From assembly GCF_001421485.1 (NCBI RefSeq), contig NZ_LMKK01000003.1:620001-684000 (forward strand): 64,000 nucleotides of DNA. The letters are read 5' to 3'. Positions 1 to 12,672 of the stretch are shown here, piece after piece. Within the stretch, counting starts at the first letter, position 1; each line of letters begins with the position of its first letter. Source of the stretch: Agreia sp. Leaf210 (lineage in GTDB: Bacteria > Actinomycetota > Actinomycetes > Actinomycetales > Microbacteriaceae). Position numbers and translations under genes: made by a program. The notes under the pieces were generated by a model. The model was not told the origin of the DNA and ran no database searches. It saw only the letters and a program-made list of their open reading frames with translations.

Positions 1-1413
1 TACCGCAAGCTCGCTCGAGGCCGGGCCGGCTCGTTCCTGCTCGAATCCGCCGGACAGGGCGGCGTCTGGTCACGGTTCTCGTTCATCGGCGTCTCGAGCT
101 ACGGGGTGCTCACCAGCGACGACGACCGGGCGGTCTGGGTCGACCTCGGTCTCTCGGAGTCGGAGGCGTTTCCCGATGGGCTGCCCGAACAGCCGCTCTC
201 GGCCCTCTCCTCCCTCTTCCACACCTGGCAGACGCCCATGATCCCCGGCCACCCGCCTCTGACGGGGGGACTCGTCGGGTTCATCGGGTGGGAGACCATC
301 CGGCAGATCGAGCATCTGCCACACCGCCCGCCCGCCGACTACTCCGTGCCCAGCCAGGCGATGGGATTCGTGCGCGACCTAGTCGTGATCGATCATCTGA
401 CGGGCACCGTGCAGCTGATCTCCGCCGTGCTCGCGGATCCTCGCGGCGACGCCGATGCACAATGGCGCGACGCGCAGTCCCGCCTCGACGACATGCAGGC
501 CGAGCTGGCGAAACCCACCGACACCCGGCTCGACGACGCCGACTTCGATACGGTCGGCCAGCCCGTCGCACGCACCGAACGAGGCGATTTCCTCGACGCC
601 ATAGAGCGCGCCAAGGTGCACATCCGCGACGGCGACGTGTTCCAGGTGGTGATCTCGCAGCGGTTCGATCTCGAGACCTCCGCAGAACCCATCGACGTCT
701 ATCGGGTTCTGCGCACGCTGAATCCCAGTCCCTATCTCTATCTGCTGGCCCTCGAGCGCCCGGACGGCACCCCCTACACGATCGTCGGGTCGAGCCCCGA
801 GGCTCTGGTCAAGGTCGACAACGGTCGCGCCTTCACTCACCCCATCGCGGGTTCGCGTCCGCGTGGCGCGACGGTCGAGCGCGACATCGAGCTGGAACAC
901 GAACTCCTCGGTGACGAGAAGGAGAAGTCGGAGCACCTCATGCTCGTCGACCTCGCCCGCAACGACCTCCTGAAGGTCTGCGTGGCGGGTTCCGTCGAGG
1001 TGACCGAGTTCATGCGCATCGAGCGCTTCAGCCACATCATGCACATCGTGTCCTCCGTCGAGGGCGTGATCCGGCCCGGAGTCACGGCGATTGACGTCTT
1101 CAGCGCGACCTTCCCCGCGGGCACCCTGTCGGGAGCACCCAAGCCCCGGGCTCTCCAGATCATCGACGACCTCGAGCCCGCCCAACGCGGCGTGTACGGG
1201 GGTGTCGTCGGCTACTTCGGCTTCGCCGGTGACGCGGATCTCGCCATCGCCATCCGCACCGCCACGATCGAGTCGGGCGTCGCCCACGTGCAGGCGGGTG
1301 GGGGATTGGTGGCAGACTCCGATCCGGATTCCGAGTTCCTCGAGTCGCAGAACAAGGCGGCAGCCCCTCTGCGGGCGGTCGCCATCGCGAACGCCATGCG
1401 ACGGATTGTATGA
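1..1413 (+). CDS. trpE: Anthranilate synthase component I, 5'-truncated by window edge
   Basis: This is the large subunit that converts chorismate to anthranilate, with ammonia supplied by a TrpG glutaminase that is not in this window. The frame is open from base 1, so about 40-50 N-terminal residues are probably missing. The allosteric tryptophan-binding LLES motif lies at bases 37-48, which suggests normal feedback inhibition. The chorismate-binding half carries a TLSGAPKPRA-type segment near base 1123 and a C-terminal GGGLVADSDPDSE stretch. The stop overlaps the next start as ATGA, the usual sign of translational coupling. The GTG at 106 is internal to the protein and is not the start. Confidence 0.97.
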   Translation, partial: YRKLARGRAGSFLLESAGQGGVWSRFSFIGVSSYGVLTSDDDRAVWVDLGLSESEAFPDGLPEQPLSALSSLFHTWQTPMIPGHPPLTGGLVGFIGWETIRQIEHLPHRPPADYSVPSQAMGFVRDLVVIDHLTGTVQLISAVLADPRGDADAQWRDAQSRLDDMQAELAKPTDTRLDDADFDTVGQPVARTERGDFLDAIERAKVHIRDGDVFQVVISQRFDLETSAEPIDVYRVLRTLNPSPYLYLLALERPDGTPYTIVGSSPEALVKVDNGRAFTHPIAGSRPRGATVERDIELEHELLGDEKEKSEHLMLVDLARNDLLKVCVAGSVEVTEFMRIERFSHIMHIVSSVEGVIRPGVTAIDVFSATFPAGTLSGAPKPRALQIIDDLEPAQRGVYGGVVGYFGFAGDADLAIAIRTATIESGVAHVQAGGGLVADSDPDSEFLESQNKAAAPLRAVAIANAMRRIV

Positions 1414-2141
1414 CGACCGCCGACAATGCGGCCACGCCGCCGAAGCAGGGATCCGCACGACTGAAGGGCCTGATGATCCTCGGCGTGCTCGCCGTGAGCG
1501 GCCTCGTCTTCCTCGCGTGGTCGCAGTCGTGGGGAACGCTCGGCGTCACGGTCGATGGCGGATCGACCCGCAGCCTCGACGTCCCCGGGGCGACCGCCGC
1601 GCCCGCCCTGGCCGCACTCGGCCTGGCCGGCCTGGCCAGCGCCGCAGCCCTCGCCATCGCCGGTCCTGTCATCCGTATCGTGCTCGGCGTCCTCCAGGTG
1701 CTCCTCGGTGCCAGCATCGTTCTCTCGGGCACCGGTCCGCTGGTCGACCCGGTCTCCTCGGGCGCGCCCGTGGTGACCACCGCGACGGGCGTCGCCGGAA
1801 CCGAGTCGATCCGCACGATCGCGCGCAGCGAGGCCGTCACGGCCTGGCCCGTCGTCGCCATCCTGCTGGGCGTCTTGCTGGCCCTGCTCGGCGTCGCCGT
1901 GGCCGTCACGACGACCCGTTGGCCCGTCTCGGGCCGCCGCTATCAGGCAGTGCGTTTCGCCTCCGAAGACGGCCGCGTTCTCGACGCCGACGACCTGCTG
2001 GATCTCGACAGCGAGGAAGACGACGCCGGCTCGGCCTCGCCCCACGCCGACGAGAGTCCGGATGACGCGGCGGTGCGCCGGAAGGCAGCCTCGGTCGACA
2101 ACTGGGACAGCCTGAGCCGGGGGACAGACCCTACCGCGTAG
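1410..2141 (+). CDS. Trp-operon-associated membrane protein
   Basis: This 243-residue integral membrane protein belongs to the actinobacterial Trp biosynthesis-associated membrane protein family, which always sits behind trpE and has no assigned biochemical role. About four hydrophobic segments can be seen: residues 20-40, 65-85, 90-110 and 145-170. They are followed by a charged, Asp/Glu-rich cytoplasmic tail. The ATG overlaps the trpE stop (ATGA), so the two are co-translated. The C-terminal 70 residues are low complexity and unlikely to be folded. Family assignment rests on position and topology. Confidence 0.85.
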   Translation: MTTADNAATPPKQGSARLKGLMILGVLAVSGLVFLAWSQSWGTLGVTVDGGSTRSLDVPGATAAPALAALGLAGLASAAALAIAGPVIRIVLGVLQVLLGASIVLSGTGPLVDPVSSGAPVVTTATGVAGTESIRTIARSEAVTAWPVVAILLGVLLALLGVAVAVTTTRWPVSGRRYQAVRFASEDGRVLDADDLLDLDSEEDDAGSASPHADESPDDAAVRRKAASVDNWDSLSRGTDPTA

Positions 2142-2204
2142 CGCGAGGACACAGGAACGCGCTTTTCCTTTCGACTACTATTGATTCCGAACAAGAGGAG
2201 TTCC

Positions 2205-2435
2205 ATGAGCAACGTTTCTGAAGAACCTGGACACGGTCACTCGCCGGCCGCCTGGACCGCCGTGATCGTGATGCTGATCGCTTTCAGCATCGGCACCGTC
2301 GCCTTTTTCTTCGACGTGCAGTGGCTCGTCTGGGCCTCTGCCGGCCTTCTCGTCGTGGGAGCGATCCTCGGCAAGGTGCTGTCGGTGGCAGGCTTCGGGG
2401 CGTACAGCCCGCGCTACGCCGGCAAAGGACACTAG
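2205..2435 (+). CDS. HGxxPAAW family small membrane protein
   Basis: This 76-residue protein has a GHGHSPAAW motif near residues 8-16, which defines the actinobacterial HGxxPAAW family, followed by two transmembrane helices (about 18-38 and 42-60). I chose the ATG at 2205 because AGAGGAG lies 6-8 nt upstream; an in-frame TTG at 2181 has no such site. It sits between the Trp membrane protein and trpC and leaves only 3 nt before the trpC start, so it is part of the trp transcript. Its function is unknown. A role at the membrane connected with tryptophan synthesis is suggested only by its constant neighbourhood. Confidence 0.85.
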   Translation: MSNVSEEPGHGHSPAAWTAVIVMLIAFSIGTVAFFFDVQWLVWASAGLLVVGAILGKVLSVAGFGAYSPRYAGKGH

Positions 2436-2438
2436 AGG

Positions 2439-3218
2439 GTGCTCGACCAGCTCCTCGCCGGCGCTATCGAGGATGCTGAGACGCGACAGCAGACCGTGAG
2501 TCTCGCGTCCGTCGAAGCTGCCGCGCTCTCCGCGCCGGCACCGCTCGACGCCCTGTCCTTCCTCGCCCCCGCCGACCGCGTCAAGGTGATCGCCGAGATC
2601 AAGCGCTCGAGCCCGTCCAAGGGCGCTCTCGCTGAGATCGTCGATCCCCAGGCTCTCGCCCGTGACTACGAGGCGGGTGGAGCGAGCGCCGTCAGCGTGC
2701 TCACCGAGGGTCGACGCTTCGGGGGTTCCCTCGACGACCTGCGCGCCGTGCGCGCTGCCGTCGGCATCCCGGTTCTGCGCAAAGACTTCATCGGCCTCGA
2801 ATACCAGGTGTTCGAGGCGCGGGCCGCCGGCGCCGACCTCGTTCTTCTCATCGTCGCCGCGCTCGACACGAAGACGCTCACCCGACTGCACAAGCTGATT
2901 ACCGAACTCGGCATGACCGCGCTGGTCGAGACGCACTCGGCCGACGAACTCAGCCGAGCGATCGACCTGGGCTCCCGTGTGATCGGGGTCAACGCGCGCA
3001 ACCTCACCACCTTCGAACTCGATCCCGATCTCTTCGGTCGCCTCGCGGGCAGCATCCCCGACGGCACCATCCGTATCGCGGAGTCTGCGGTGAAGACCGC
3101 CGCCGACGTTGCTCACTACCGCCGGTCAGGCGCAGACGTGGTGCTCATCGGCGAGGCGCTCGTCACTCACGGCAGTCCTCGCGAAACCCTCACAGAATTC
3201 TTGAGCGTATCCTCATGA
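2439..3218 (+). CDS. trpC: Indole-3-glycerol-phosphate synthase
   Basis: This (beta/alpha)8 enzyme closes CdRP to indole-3-glycerol phosphate, the step before TrpAB. Its 259 residues are the normal length for the monofunctional form. The catalytic-lysine motif [10 protein letters not shown] starts at Glu53, with the active-site LRKDFI segment and the GVNARNL and IAESAV motifs following in order. The GTG start comes 3 nt after the preceding stop, and the stop overlaps trpB as ATGA. There is no fused TrpF domain and no trpF nearby. In actinobacteria PriA (HisA) usually supplies that activity. Confidence 0.97.
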   Translation: MLDQLLAGAIEDAETRQQTVSLASVEAAALSAPAPLDALSFLAPADRVKVIAEIKRSSPSKGALAEIVDPQALARDYEAGGASAVSVLTEGRRFGGSLDDLRAVRAAVGIPVLRKDFIGLEYQVFEARAAGADLVLLIVAALDTKTLTRLHKLITELGMTALVETHSADELSRAIDLGSRVIGVNARNLTTFELDPDLFGRLAGSIPDGTIRIAESAVKTAADVAHYRRSGADVVLIGEALVTHGSPRETLTEFLSVSS

Positions 3219-4444
3219 CGATCGAAGCGAACCCCACCCACCTGCGCGACGAGACCGGGCCGTTCTTCGGCGAGTTCGGGGGGCGGTTCATGCCGGAGTC
3301 CCTCATCGCGGCTCTCGACGAGCTCTCCGCCGCATACGACGACGCGAAGGCTGACCCCGAGTTCCACCGGGAGCTCGCCGAGCTGCACCGCACCTACACG
3401 GGACGCCCCTCCATCATCACGGAGGTTCCCCGTTTCGCCGAGCACGCCGGTGGCGCCCGCATCCTGTTGAAGCGCGAAGATTTGAACCACACCGGTTCGC
3501 ACAAGATCTGCAACGTGCTCGGACAGGCCCTGATCGCCAAGCGCATCGGCAAGACCCGGCTGATCGCCGAGACAGGTGCGGGTCAGCACGGCGTGGCCAC
3601 GGCGACTGCCGCAGCCCTGTTCGGCATGGAGTGCGTCGTCTACATGGGCGAGGTCGACACCGAACGGCAGGCGCTGAACGTCGCCCGCATGCGCCTGCTC
3701 GGAGCAGAGGTCATCCCGGTGACCACCGGCACGCGCACCCTCAAAGATGCACTCAACGAGGCCTTCCGCGACTGGGTCGCCAACGTCGAGAACACGCACT
3801 ACCTCCTGGGCACCGTCGCCGGCCCCCATCCCTTCCCGGTCATGGTGCGCGACTTCGTCAAGATCATCGGCGAAGAGGCTCGCCAGCAGGTCATCGATAT
3901 GACGGGTGCTCTGCCCGACGCCGTCGTGGCCTGCGTCGGCGGCGGCTCGAACGCCATCGGAATCTTCCACGCGTTCCTCGACGACCCCGAGGTCGCGCTC
4001 CACGGCTTCGAGGCCGGCGGCGACGGGGTCGACACGCTGCGTCACGCGGCCAGCATCACCATGGGTCGCCCCGGGGTGCTGCACGGGTCGCGAAGCATCA
4101 TGCTGCAAGACGAAGACGGCCAGACCGTCGACTCGCACTCCATCTCGGCCGGTCTCGACTACCCGGGAGTAGGACCGGAGCACGCATGGCTCGCGTCGAT
4201 CGGTCGTGCCACGTACACGCCGGTCACCGACGCCGCGGCCATGCAGGCCTTCCGCCTGCTCTGCCAGACAGAGGGCATCATTCCGGCCATCGAGTCGGCG
4301 CACGCCCTCGCCGGCGCCATCGAGCTCGGGCGCACGCTCGGCGAGAAGGCGACCATCCTCATCAACCTGTCCGGTCGCGGCGATAAAGACGTCGAGACCG
4401 CGGGCGCCTACTTCGGCGTTCTGGATGCCGGGGCCGGCGCATGA
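3215..4444 (+). CDS. trpB: Tryptophan synthase beta chain
   Basis: This PLP enzyme condenses indole with serine inside the TrpA2B2 complex. Its 409 residues match the TrpB1 type. The Schiff-base lysine is Lys97 in HTGSHKI. The phosphate-binding GGGSNAIG loop follows near residue 235, and the GAGQHG loop near 120. The residue two positions after the lysine is Cys99, where the family nearly always has Asn; this looks unusual. The gene overlaps trpC by 4 nt and trpA by 4 nt, which keeps the three products stoichiometric. Confidence 0.98.
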   Translation: MTIEANPTHLRDETGPFFGEFGGRFMPESLIAALDELSAAYDDAKADPEFHRELAELHRTYTGRPSIITEVPRFAEHAGGARILLKREDLNHTGSHKICNVLGQALIAKRIGKTRLIAETGAGQHGVATATAAALFGMECVVYMGEVDTERQALNVARMRLLGAEVIPVTTGTRTLKDALNEAFRDWVANVENTHYLLGTVAGPHPFPVMVRDFVKIIGEEARQQVIDMTGALPDAVVACVGGGSNAIGIFHAFLDDPEVALHGFEAGGDGVDTLRHAASITMGRPGVLHGSRSIMLQDEDGQTVDSHSISAGLDYPGVGPEHAWLASIGRATYTPVTDAAAMQAFRLLCQTEGIIPAIESAHALAGAIELGRTLGEKATILINLSGRGDKDVETAGAYFGVLDAGAGA

Positions 4445-5244
4445 CCGCCGCCGGCGTCATCGAATCTCCCGTCGCATCCGCAATCGAGGCGAGCCGTCAG
4501 GCCCGCGCGGGAGCCCTCATCGGCTACCTTCCGGTCGGTTTTCCGACTCTCGACGAGAGTATCGACGCAGCCGTCGCTCTGGTCGAGAACGGCGTCGATG
4601 TGCTCGAACTCGGCATCCCGTACTCCGATCCGGTCATGGACGGCCCGGTCATCCAGAAGGCGACGCAAGCATCGCTCGACGCGGGCTTCCGACTTCGTGA
4701 TGCCTTCACGGCCGTCGAGAAGATCAGGGCCCGGGTCGATGCCCCGGTTCTACTCATGACGTACTGGAACCCGGTCGTGCAGTACGGCGTCGCCCGCTTC
4801 GCCGACGACCTCCTGTCCGCCGGGGGAGCCGGACTCATCACACCCGACCTCACGGTCGACTCCGGAGCGGACTGGTTGGTCGAGAGCGACCGCACCGGCC
4901 TCGACCGCGTCTTTCTCGCCGCTCCCACGTCGACAGACGAACGCCTGCGGCTCGCGGTCGAGAACAGCCGCGGATTCGTCTACACCGTCTCCACGATGGG
5001 GACGACGGGCGCTCGTGCCGAACTCGGCCTCGCGGCGGAGAAGCTCGTGGGCCGCCTGCGTTCCGTCGGATCGACCAGCGCCTGCGTGGGCATCGGCGTC
5101 TCGACAGCAGATCAGATCGCCGAGATCCTCGGCTATGCCGATGGCGCCATCGTCGGATCAGCGCTGGTCCGCGCGCTTGCAGAAGACGGCGTCGCCGGGG
5201 TCGCACGCCTCGCCGCGCAACTGGCCACGGGCACCGGTCGCTGA
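4441..5244 (+). CDS. trpA: Tryptophan synthase alpha chain
   Basis: This TIM-barrel subunit cleaves indole-3-glycerol phosphate and channels indole to TrpB. Its 267 residues are normal. The catalytic glutamate lies in [10 protein letters not shown] (about residues 57-66), and the second acidic residue in the same stretch. The loop-6 GTTGAR motif near residue 184 and the phosphate-binding GIGVSTADQ and GAIVGSALV segments are present. It ends the trp operon; 112 nt separate it from lgt, with a -10-like TACAAT at 5263-5268, so lgt may have its own promoter. Confidence 0.98.
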   Translation: MTAAGVIESPVASAIEASRQARAGALIGYLPVGFPTLDESIDAAVALVENGVDVLELGIPYSDPVMDGPVIQKATQASLDAGFRLRDAFTAVEKIRARVDAPVLLMTYWNPVVQYGVARFADDLLSAGGAGLITPDLTVDSGADWLVESDRTGLDRVFLAAPTSTDERLRLAVENSRGFVYTVSTMGTTGARAELGLAAEKLVGRLRSVGSTSACVGIGVSTADQIAEILGYADGAIVGSALVRALAEDGVAGVARLAAQLATGTGR

Positions 5245-5356
5245 GCGACTCTCCCGCCGTCCTACAATAAGCATCAGCCCCTCTTACGTCTGATCTCCCG
5301 CTTCGGCGAGCGAACAGGCGCCCGCACGAGCACAACACGATGAAAGGTCGAAACCG

Positions 5357-6397
5357 TTGGTCTTCGCCCCCACTAGCATCCCCAGCCCCTCGTGGCAGGG
5401 CTTCAGTATCGACATCAGCGGATTCACCGGGTGGCTGCACAGCCTCGGGCTCCCGCAGTACGCAGACACGCTGGAGATTCGCGCATACGCGCTGTGCATC
5501 CTGGCGGGAATCGTGCTCGCCACAATCCTCACCTCCCGCCGTCTCACGGCGCGTGGAGCCGAGCCGGGCGTCGTGCTCGACATCATCCTGTGGGCCATTC
5601 CCTTCGGCATCATCGGGGCGCGCATCTACCACGTGCTCACGCACCCGGGCGACTACTTCGGCGAAGGAATCGAGTGGTGGAAGGTCTTCGCGGTCTGGGA
5701 GGGCGGCATCGCCATCTTCGGCTCTCTGATCGGAGGAGCGGTTGGCGCGTACATCGGGTGCCGTCTGAGCGGCATCCGTTTCTGGACCTTCGCCGACGCA
5801 CTCGCTCCGGGCATGCTGCTTGCCCAGGCGGCGGGTCGGTTCGGCAACTACTTCAACCACGAACTGTTCGGCACCCCCACCGATCTGCCGTGGGGCCTCG
5901 AGATCCCGAAGCCGAATGCGGCGATCCCTGTCGGACTCGCCGACGGCACCCTGTTCCACCCGACCTTCCTCTACGAGGTCATCTGGAACCTGGCCGGTGT
6001 CGCCGTGATCATTTTGCTCGAGCGCAAGCTGCGCCTGCAGTGGGGCAAGGCCTTCGGCGTCTACCTCATCTGGTACGGCATCGGACGCACCGTCTTCGAG
6101 ACGATGCGCGTCGACCCGAGCGAGATCTTCTTCGGCGTTCGCACCAACGTGTGGGGAGCTCTTCTCGCGATCCTGGTCGGCCTCCTCATCATTCTCATCC
6201 AGCGCCGAGAGCACCCGGGCGCCGAGCCCGGACCGTATCGCCCCGGAGCAGAGTGGGTGCCCGCGGGCGCTGGGGTAGAATCGAGCGACACTTACTCGGA
6301 CGACGAGCTCAGAGGCGATGGGGCCACCGAATCTCGCGAGAAAGAATCCGTCGCATCAGACGCCACAAGCGTCGTCGGTGCGACATCCACGAACTGA
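5357..6397 (+). CDS. lgt: Prolipoprotein diacylglyceryl transferase
   Basis: This membrane enzyme transfers diacylglyceryl from phosphatidylglycerol to the lipobox cysteine of prolipoproteins, the first step of lipoprotein maturation. Seven or so hydrophobic helices are visible. The Lgt signature GRFGNYFNHELFG lies near residues 157-169, and an arginine-containing GARIYHV segment lies earlier. The start is a TTG with AAAGG about 10 nt upstream; no ATG or GTG fits. After about residue 290 there is a 55-residue hydrophilic tail rich in Glu, Ser and Thr. Such tails are common in actinobacterial Lgt, and the family core is 260-290 residues. Confidence 0.95.
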   Translation: MVFAPTSIPSPSWQGFSIDISGFTGWLHSLGLPQYADTLEIRAYALCILAGIVLATILTSRRLTARGAEPGVVLDIILWAIPFGIIGARIYHVLTHPGDYFGEGIEWWKVFAVWEGGIAIFGSLIGGAVGAYIGCRLSGIRFWTFADALAPGMLLAQAAGRFGNYFNHELFGTPTDLPWGLEIPKPNAAIPVGLADGTLFHPTFLYEVIWNLAGVAVIILLERKLRLQWGKAFGVYLIWYGIGRTVFETMRVDPSEIFFGVRTNVWGALLAILVGLLIILIQRREHPGAEPGPYRPGAEWVPAGAGVESSDTYSDDELRGDGATESREKESVASDATSVVGATSTN

Positions 6398-6538
6398 ACT
6401 CGACAGTCGCGCAACTCGCGTCCTCAGCTTCCGAACATCGCTACAGCCGACACGACCCGACAGGGCATCGCGGCACTCTCCTTCATGGGCCAGCGGCGTC
6501 CCAGATCCTTAAGTAATCACGTAGAGGACGGCACTTCC

Positions 6539-9500
6539 TTGTCCCAGCAGCCACAGTCCGAACAGCCCCCGCACTCCCGTTTCAGTTCCGTCCCGGTCGC
6601 GCAGGGGTTGTACGACCCCGCCGCAGAGAAGGATGCCTGTGGCCTGGCCATGGTCGCGACCCTCCGCGGCACGGCGGGGCACGACATCATCGACACCGCC
6701 CTTGGCGCGCTTCGCAATCTCGAACACCGCGGCGCGATCGGCTCCGACGCGGGAACGGGCGATGGGGCGGGAATCCTCACCCAGATCCCAGACGAGTTCC
6801 TCCGTGCCGTGGGGCCGGCCGAGCTGCCCCCCGTCGGCCAGTACGCGGTCGGCAATGCCTTCCTCCCGACGGACTCGGTCGAACGCGACACGATCGTGGC
6901 GCGCATCGCCGAGATCGCCGAGTCCGAGGATCTCCGCATCCTCGGTTGGCGCGAGGTCCCGATCCGACCCGAAGAGCTCGGTCGCCTCGCCCGTGCCGCG
7001 ATGCCGGCGATCTGGCAGCTCTTCGTCACCAGCACACACCACGACGCCGACGGCACTCCTCTGAGCGGACTCGTCCTCGACCGGCTGACCTACCGCCTTC
7101 GCAAGCGTGCGGAGCGTGAGCTCGAGGTCTACTTCATGTCGCTCTCCTCGCGCACGGTGACCTACAAGGGCATGGTCACGACGCTTCAACTCGAGCCGTT
7201 CTACCCCGATCTCTCCGACGAGCGATTCGCGTCGAAGCTCGCGCTGGTGCACTCGCGCTACTCCACGAACACCTTCCCGTCGTGGCCCCTGGCCCAGCCG
7301 CTGCGCATGATGGCGCACAACGGCGAGATCAATACGGTGCAGGGCAACCGCAACTGGATGCGCGCACGTCAGTCGCAGCTCGAGTCGGAGGTCATGGGCG
7401 ACCTGGCCCCTCTCCTTCCGATCGTCACCCCCGGCGCCAGCGACTCCGCGTCGTTCGACGAGGTCGTCGAGCTGCTGACCCTGGCCGGCCGATCCCTTCC
7501 GCATGCCGTCATGATGATGGTGCCCGAGGCCTGGGAGAACCAGGCCGATTTCGATCCAGAGCACAAGGCGTTCTACGAGTACCACTCGATGCTGATGGAG
7601 CCGTGGGACGGTCCGGCCGCGCTCGTCTTCACCGACGGCGACCTCGTCGGAGCGACGCTCGACCGCAACGGCCTCCGCCCCGGTCGCTACATCGTCACCG
7701 ACGACGACCTCGTCGTGCTCGCCAGCGAGATCGGTGTCATTGACGTCGATCCTGCCAGGGTGGTGCGCAAGGGGCGTCTGCGTCCCGGGAACATGTTCCT
7801 CGTCGACACCGACGCCGGCCGCATCATCGAAGACGAGGAGATCAAGGACTCGCTCGCTGCAACCGGCCCGTACGCCGAGTGGCTCGACGCGGGCCGCATC
7901 AACCTCCGCGACCTTCCCGAGCGCGAGCACATCGTGCACACACCCGCATCGGTGACCCGCCGCCAGCGCACCTTCGGCTACACCGAGGAGGAGATCCGCA
8001 TCCTCCTGATGCCGATGGCCAAGAACGGTGCCGAACCGCTGGGCGCCATGGGCTCGGACACGCCCATCGCGGTGCTCAGCGAGCGACCTCGCCTGCTCTT
8101 CGACTACTTCACCCAGCAGTTCGCGCAGGTGACGAACCCGCCGCTCGACTCGATCCGCGAAGAGGTCGTGACCTCGATGCGCCTCGGTCTCGGCCCGGAG
8201 CGCAACCTGCTGACCGCGACGGCGGAGCACACCCGCCAGGTCATTCTCGACTTCCCGGTCATCGACAACGACGAGCTCGCGAAGATCCAGCACATCGATC
8301 CCCACTCGGGTAGTCGCATCACGACGACGATCCGTGGCCTGTACAGGGTCGAAGACGGGCCGCTCGCCATGCAGGAGCGCATCGCCGAGATGTGCCGCGA
8401 GGCCGACCAGGCCATCGACGACGGCGCCTCCTTCATCGTGCTCTCCGACAGGGACTCGAACAAGGACCTCGCCCCCGTTCCGTCGCTGCTGATGCTCTCC
8501 GCCGTGCACCACCACCTCATCCGCCAGGAGACCCGCATGAAGGTCGGCCTGATCGTGGAGGCCGGTGACGTGCGCGAGGTGCACCACGTGGCGCTGCTCA
8601 TCGGCTACGGAGCGTCGGCGGTCAACCCGTACCTCGCCATGGAGACCTGCGAGAACCTGGTGCGCAGCGGTCGCCTGACCGGTCTGACCCCCGAGAAGGC
8701 GGTCAAGAACGTCATCAAGGCGCTGGGCAAGGGCGTTCTCAAGATCATGTCCAAGATGGGTATCTCGACCGTGTCGAGCTACGCCGGAGCGCAGGCCTTC
8801 GAGGCCGTCGGCCTGGGCACCGACTTCGTGCGCGAGTACTTCACGGGCACTACCACCAAGCTGGGCGGAATCGGAATCGACGTCGTCGCATCCGAGAGCG
8901 CGTCGCGGCACCGCGCCGCCTACCCCGAAGATGAGGCGGCCTCGGCTCACGAGCCGCTCGCGACCGGCGGCGAGTACCAGTGGCGCCGCGAGGGACCCCC
9001 GCATCTCTTCAACCCCGAGACGGTCTTCCGTCTGCAGCACTCGACCCGCAACCGTCGCTACGACATCTTCCGTGACTACACGCGGTTGATCGACGAGCAG
9101 GCCGAGAACCTCATGACCCTGCGGGGGCTCTTCAAGCTCCGCAACGGCGCGCGCCCGCCCGTTCCTCTCGACGAGGTCGAACCGATCGAGTCGATCGTCA
9201 AGCGATTCTCCACCGGCGCGATGAGCTACGGCTCCATCTCGCAGGAGGCGCACGAGACCCTTGCCATCGCCATGAACTCGATCGGCGCTAAGTCGAACAC
9301 CGGTGAGGGCGGCGAGGACACCGACCGTCTGCTCGACCCACGCCGGCGCAGCGCGATCAAGCAGGTCGCGTCCGGTCGTTTCGGCGTGACGAGCATGTAC
9401 CTGACCCACGCCACCGACATCCAGCTGAAGATGGCGCAGGGCGCGAAGCCCGGCGAGGGTGGCCAGCTTCCCCCCACCAAGGTCTACCCCTGGGTTGCGC

Positions 9501-11123
9501 GCACCCGCCACGCCACGGCGGGCGTCGGGCTGATCTCGCCGCCTCCGCACCACGACATCTACTCGATCGAGGACCTCAAGCAGCTGATCTTCGACGTCAA
9601 GCGGGCGAACCCGTTGGCCCGCGTGCACGTCAAGCTGGTCAGCCAGTCGGGAATCGGCGCGGTCGCCGCGGGGGTCACCAAGGCGCTGGCCGATGTGGTG
9701 CTCGTCTCGGGCCACGACGGCGGCACGGGCGCGAGCCCGCTGAACTCGCTGAAGCACGCGGGAACCCCCTGGGAGATCGGACTCGCCGAGACGCAGCAGA
9801 CGCTGATGCTGAACGGCATGCGCGATCGAGTCGTGGTGCAGGTCGACGGCCAGATGAAGACCGGGCGGGATGTCATCATCGGCGCACTGCTCGGCGCGGA
9901 GGAGTACGGCTTCGCGACCGCCCCGCTCGTCGTCGAGGGCTGCATCCTGATGCGCGTCTGCCACCTCGACACGTGCCCCGTCGGCGTCGCGACGCAGAAC
10001 CCCGAGTTGCGAGCACGGTTCACCGGCAAGCCCGAATTCGTCGTGAACTTCTTCGAGTTCCTGGCGCAGGAGGTGCGCGAGTACCTGGCCGAGCTCGGAT
10101 TCCGCTCACTCGACGAGGCGATCGGTCATCACGAGCTGATCGACATGAACGGCGCGATCGAGCACTGGAAGGCGGACGGCCTCGACCTTAGCCCCATCCT
10201 CGTCGGGCCCGACTTCGCCGACGACGAACCGCGCTCGAATCGACGTCAGCAGGACCACGAGCTCGAGAAGCACTTCGACAACCGTCTCATCCACGAATCG
10301 CAGTCCGCCCTGGAGTTCGGTGAGCCCGTGGCCATCACGCTTCCGATCCGCAACACCGAGCGCGCGGTGGGCACGATGCTGGGCAACCAGGTCACGCTGA
10401 AGCACGGAGAGGCCGGGCTTCCGGAGGGAACCATTCAGGTCACCCTGCTCGGTTCCGCAGGGCAGTCCTTCGGAGCGTTCCTTCCTTCGGGCATCACACT
10501 GCGCCTCGAAGGCGACTCGAACGACTACGTCGGCAAGGGTCTCTCCGGCGGACAGATCATCGTCCGGCCCGACCGTCGCAGCGCGTTCGCGGCCGAAGAG
10601 AATGTGATCGCCGGAAACGTGATCGGCTACGGCGCGACGCGGGGCAGCATGTTCATCCGCGGCATCGTGGGCGAACGTTTCCTGGTGCGCAACTCCGGCG
10701 CGACGGCCGTCGTCGAGGGTGTGGGAGATCACGCGCTCGAGTACATGACCGGAGGTCTCGCGCTCATCCTCGGAGCGACCGGACGCAACCTCGGCGCGGG
10801 CATGTCGGGGGGAACCGCCTACATTCACCGTCTGCGCACCGAGAGCGTGAACCGCGACTCGCTCGCGAGCGGCGAATTGACGTTGCTTCCCCTGGGCAGC
10901 GCAGACGCGGAGATCGTGCGCGATCTGCTCACCCGCCACGAACTCGAGACAGGATCGACGCTCGCCGCGGCGATGCTGGCCGATTTCGACACGACCGTGA
11001 CGGAGTTCGTCAAGGTTCTTCCCCGCGACTACGCCGCGGTGCTGGAGACCAGGCAGACGGCCGTCGATGAAGGACTCGACCCCGATGGCGACATCGTCTG
11101 GGGACGCATTTTGGAGGTAACCG

Positions 11124-11131
<8 letters not shown>
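6539..11131 (+). CDS. gltB: Glutamate synthase (NADPH) large subunit
   Basis: This makes two glutamates from glutamine and 2-oxoglutarate with GltD. The TTG at 6539 is preferred because TAGAGGAC lies about 10 nt upstream; an in-frame ATG at 6485 lacks a site. From that start the Ntn nucleophile is Cys34 in DACGLAM, exposed after removal of a propeptide. The class-II amidotransferase domain comes first, then a central domain. The FMN/synthase domain follows, with the [3Fe-4S] cysteines in [12 protein letters not shown] near 9950. The C-terminal GXGXG beta-helix (GYGATRG, GAGMSGG) ends the protein. Its 1530 residues are the usual length. It overlaps gltD by 8 nt. Confidence 0.97.
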
Positions 11132-12581
<1,450 letters not shown>

Positions 12582-12672
12582 CCTTCCATCCCGTATTTTC
12601 CTTCATCCGATTCAGCCACCGATCCCGATTGCGCCCTGCGTGGGCGCAGAGAACACGGAGTACCACTACACG

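Noticed and set aside
5340-5729. ATG-started frame overlapping the lgt start
   Set aside because: The frame differs from lgt, encodes Arg/Ser-rich sequence and is covered by the conserved N-terminal region of Lgt.
6485-6538. Upstream ATG as gltB start
   Set aside because: It would add 18 residues with no ribosome-binding site, while the TTG at 6539 has GAGGA at normal spacing.
6509-9964. Very long minus-strand open frame (1151 codons) opposite gltB
   Set aside because: It mirrors the codon bias of gltB, which has clear domains and catalytic residues. High-GC genes often leave the opposite strand open; the translation is Arg/Val/Asp-rich with no recognisable domain.
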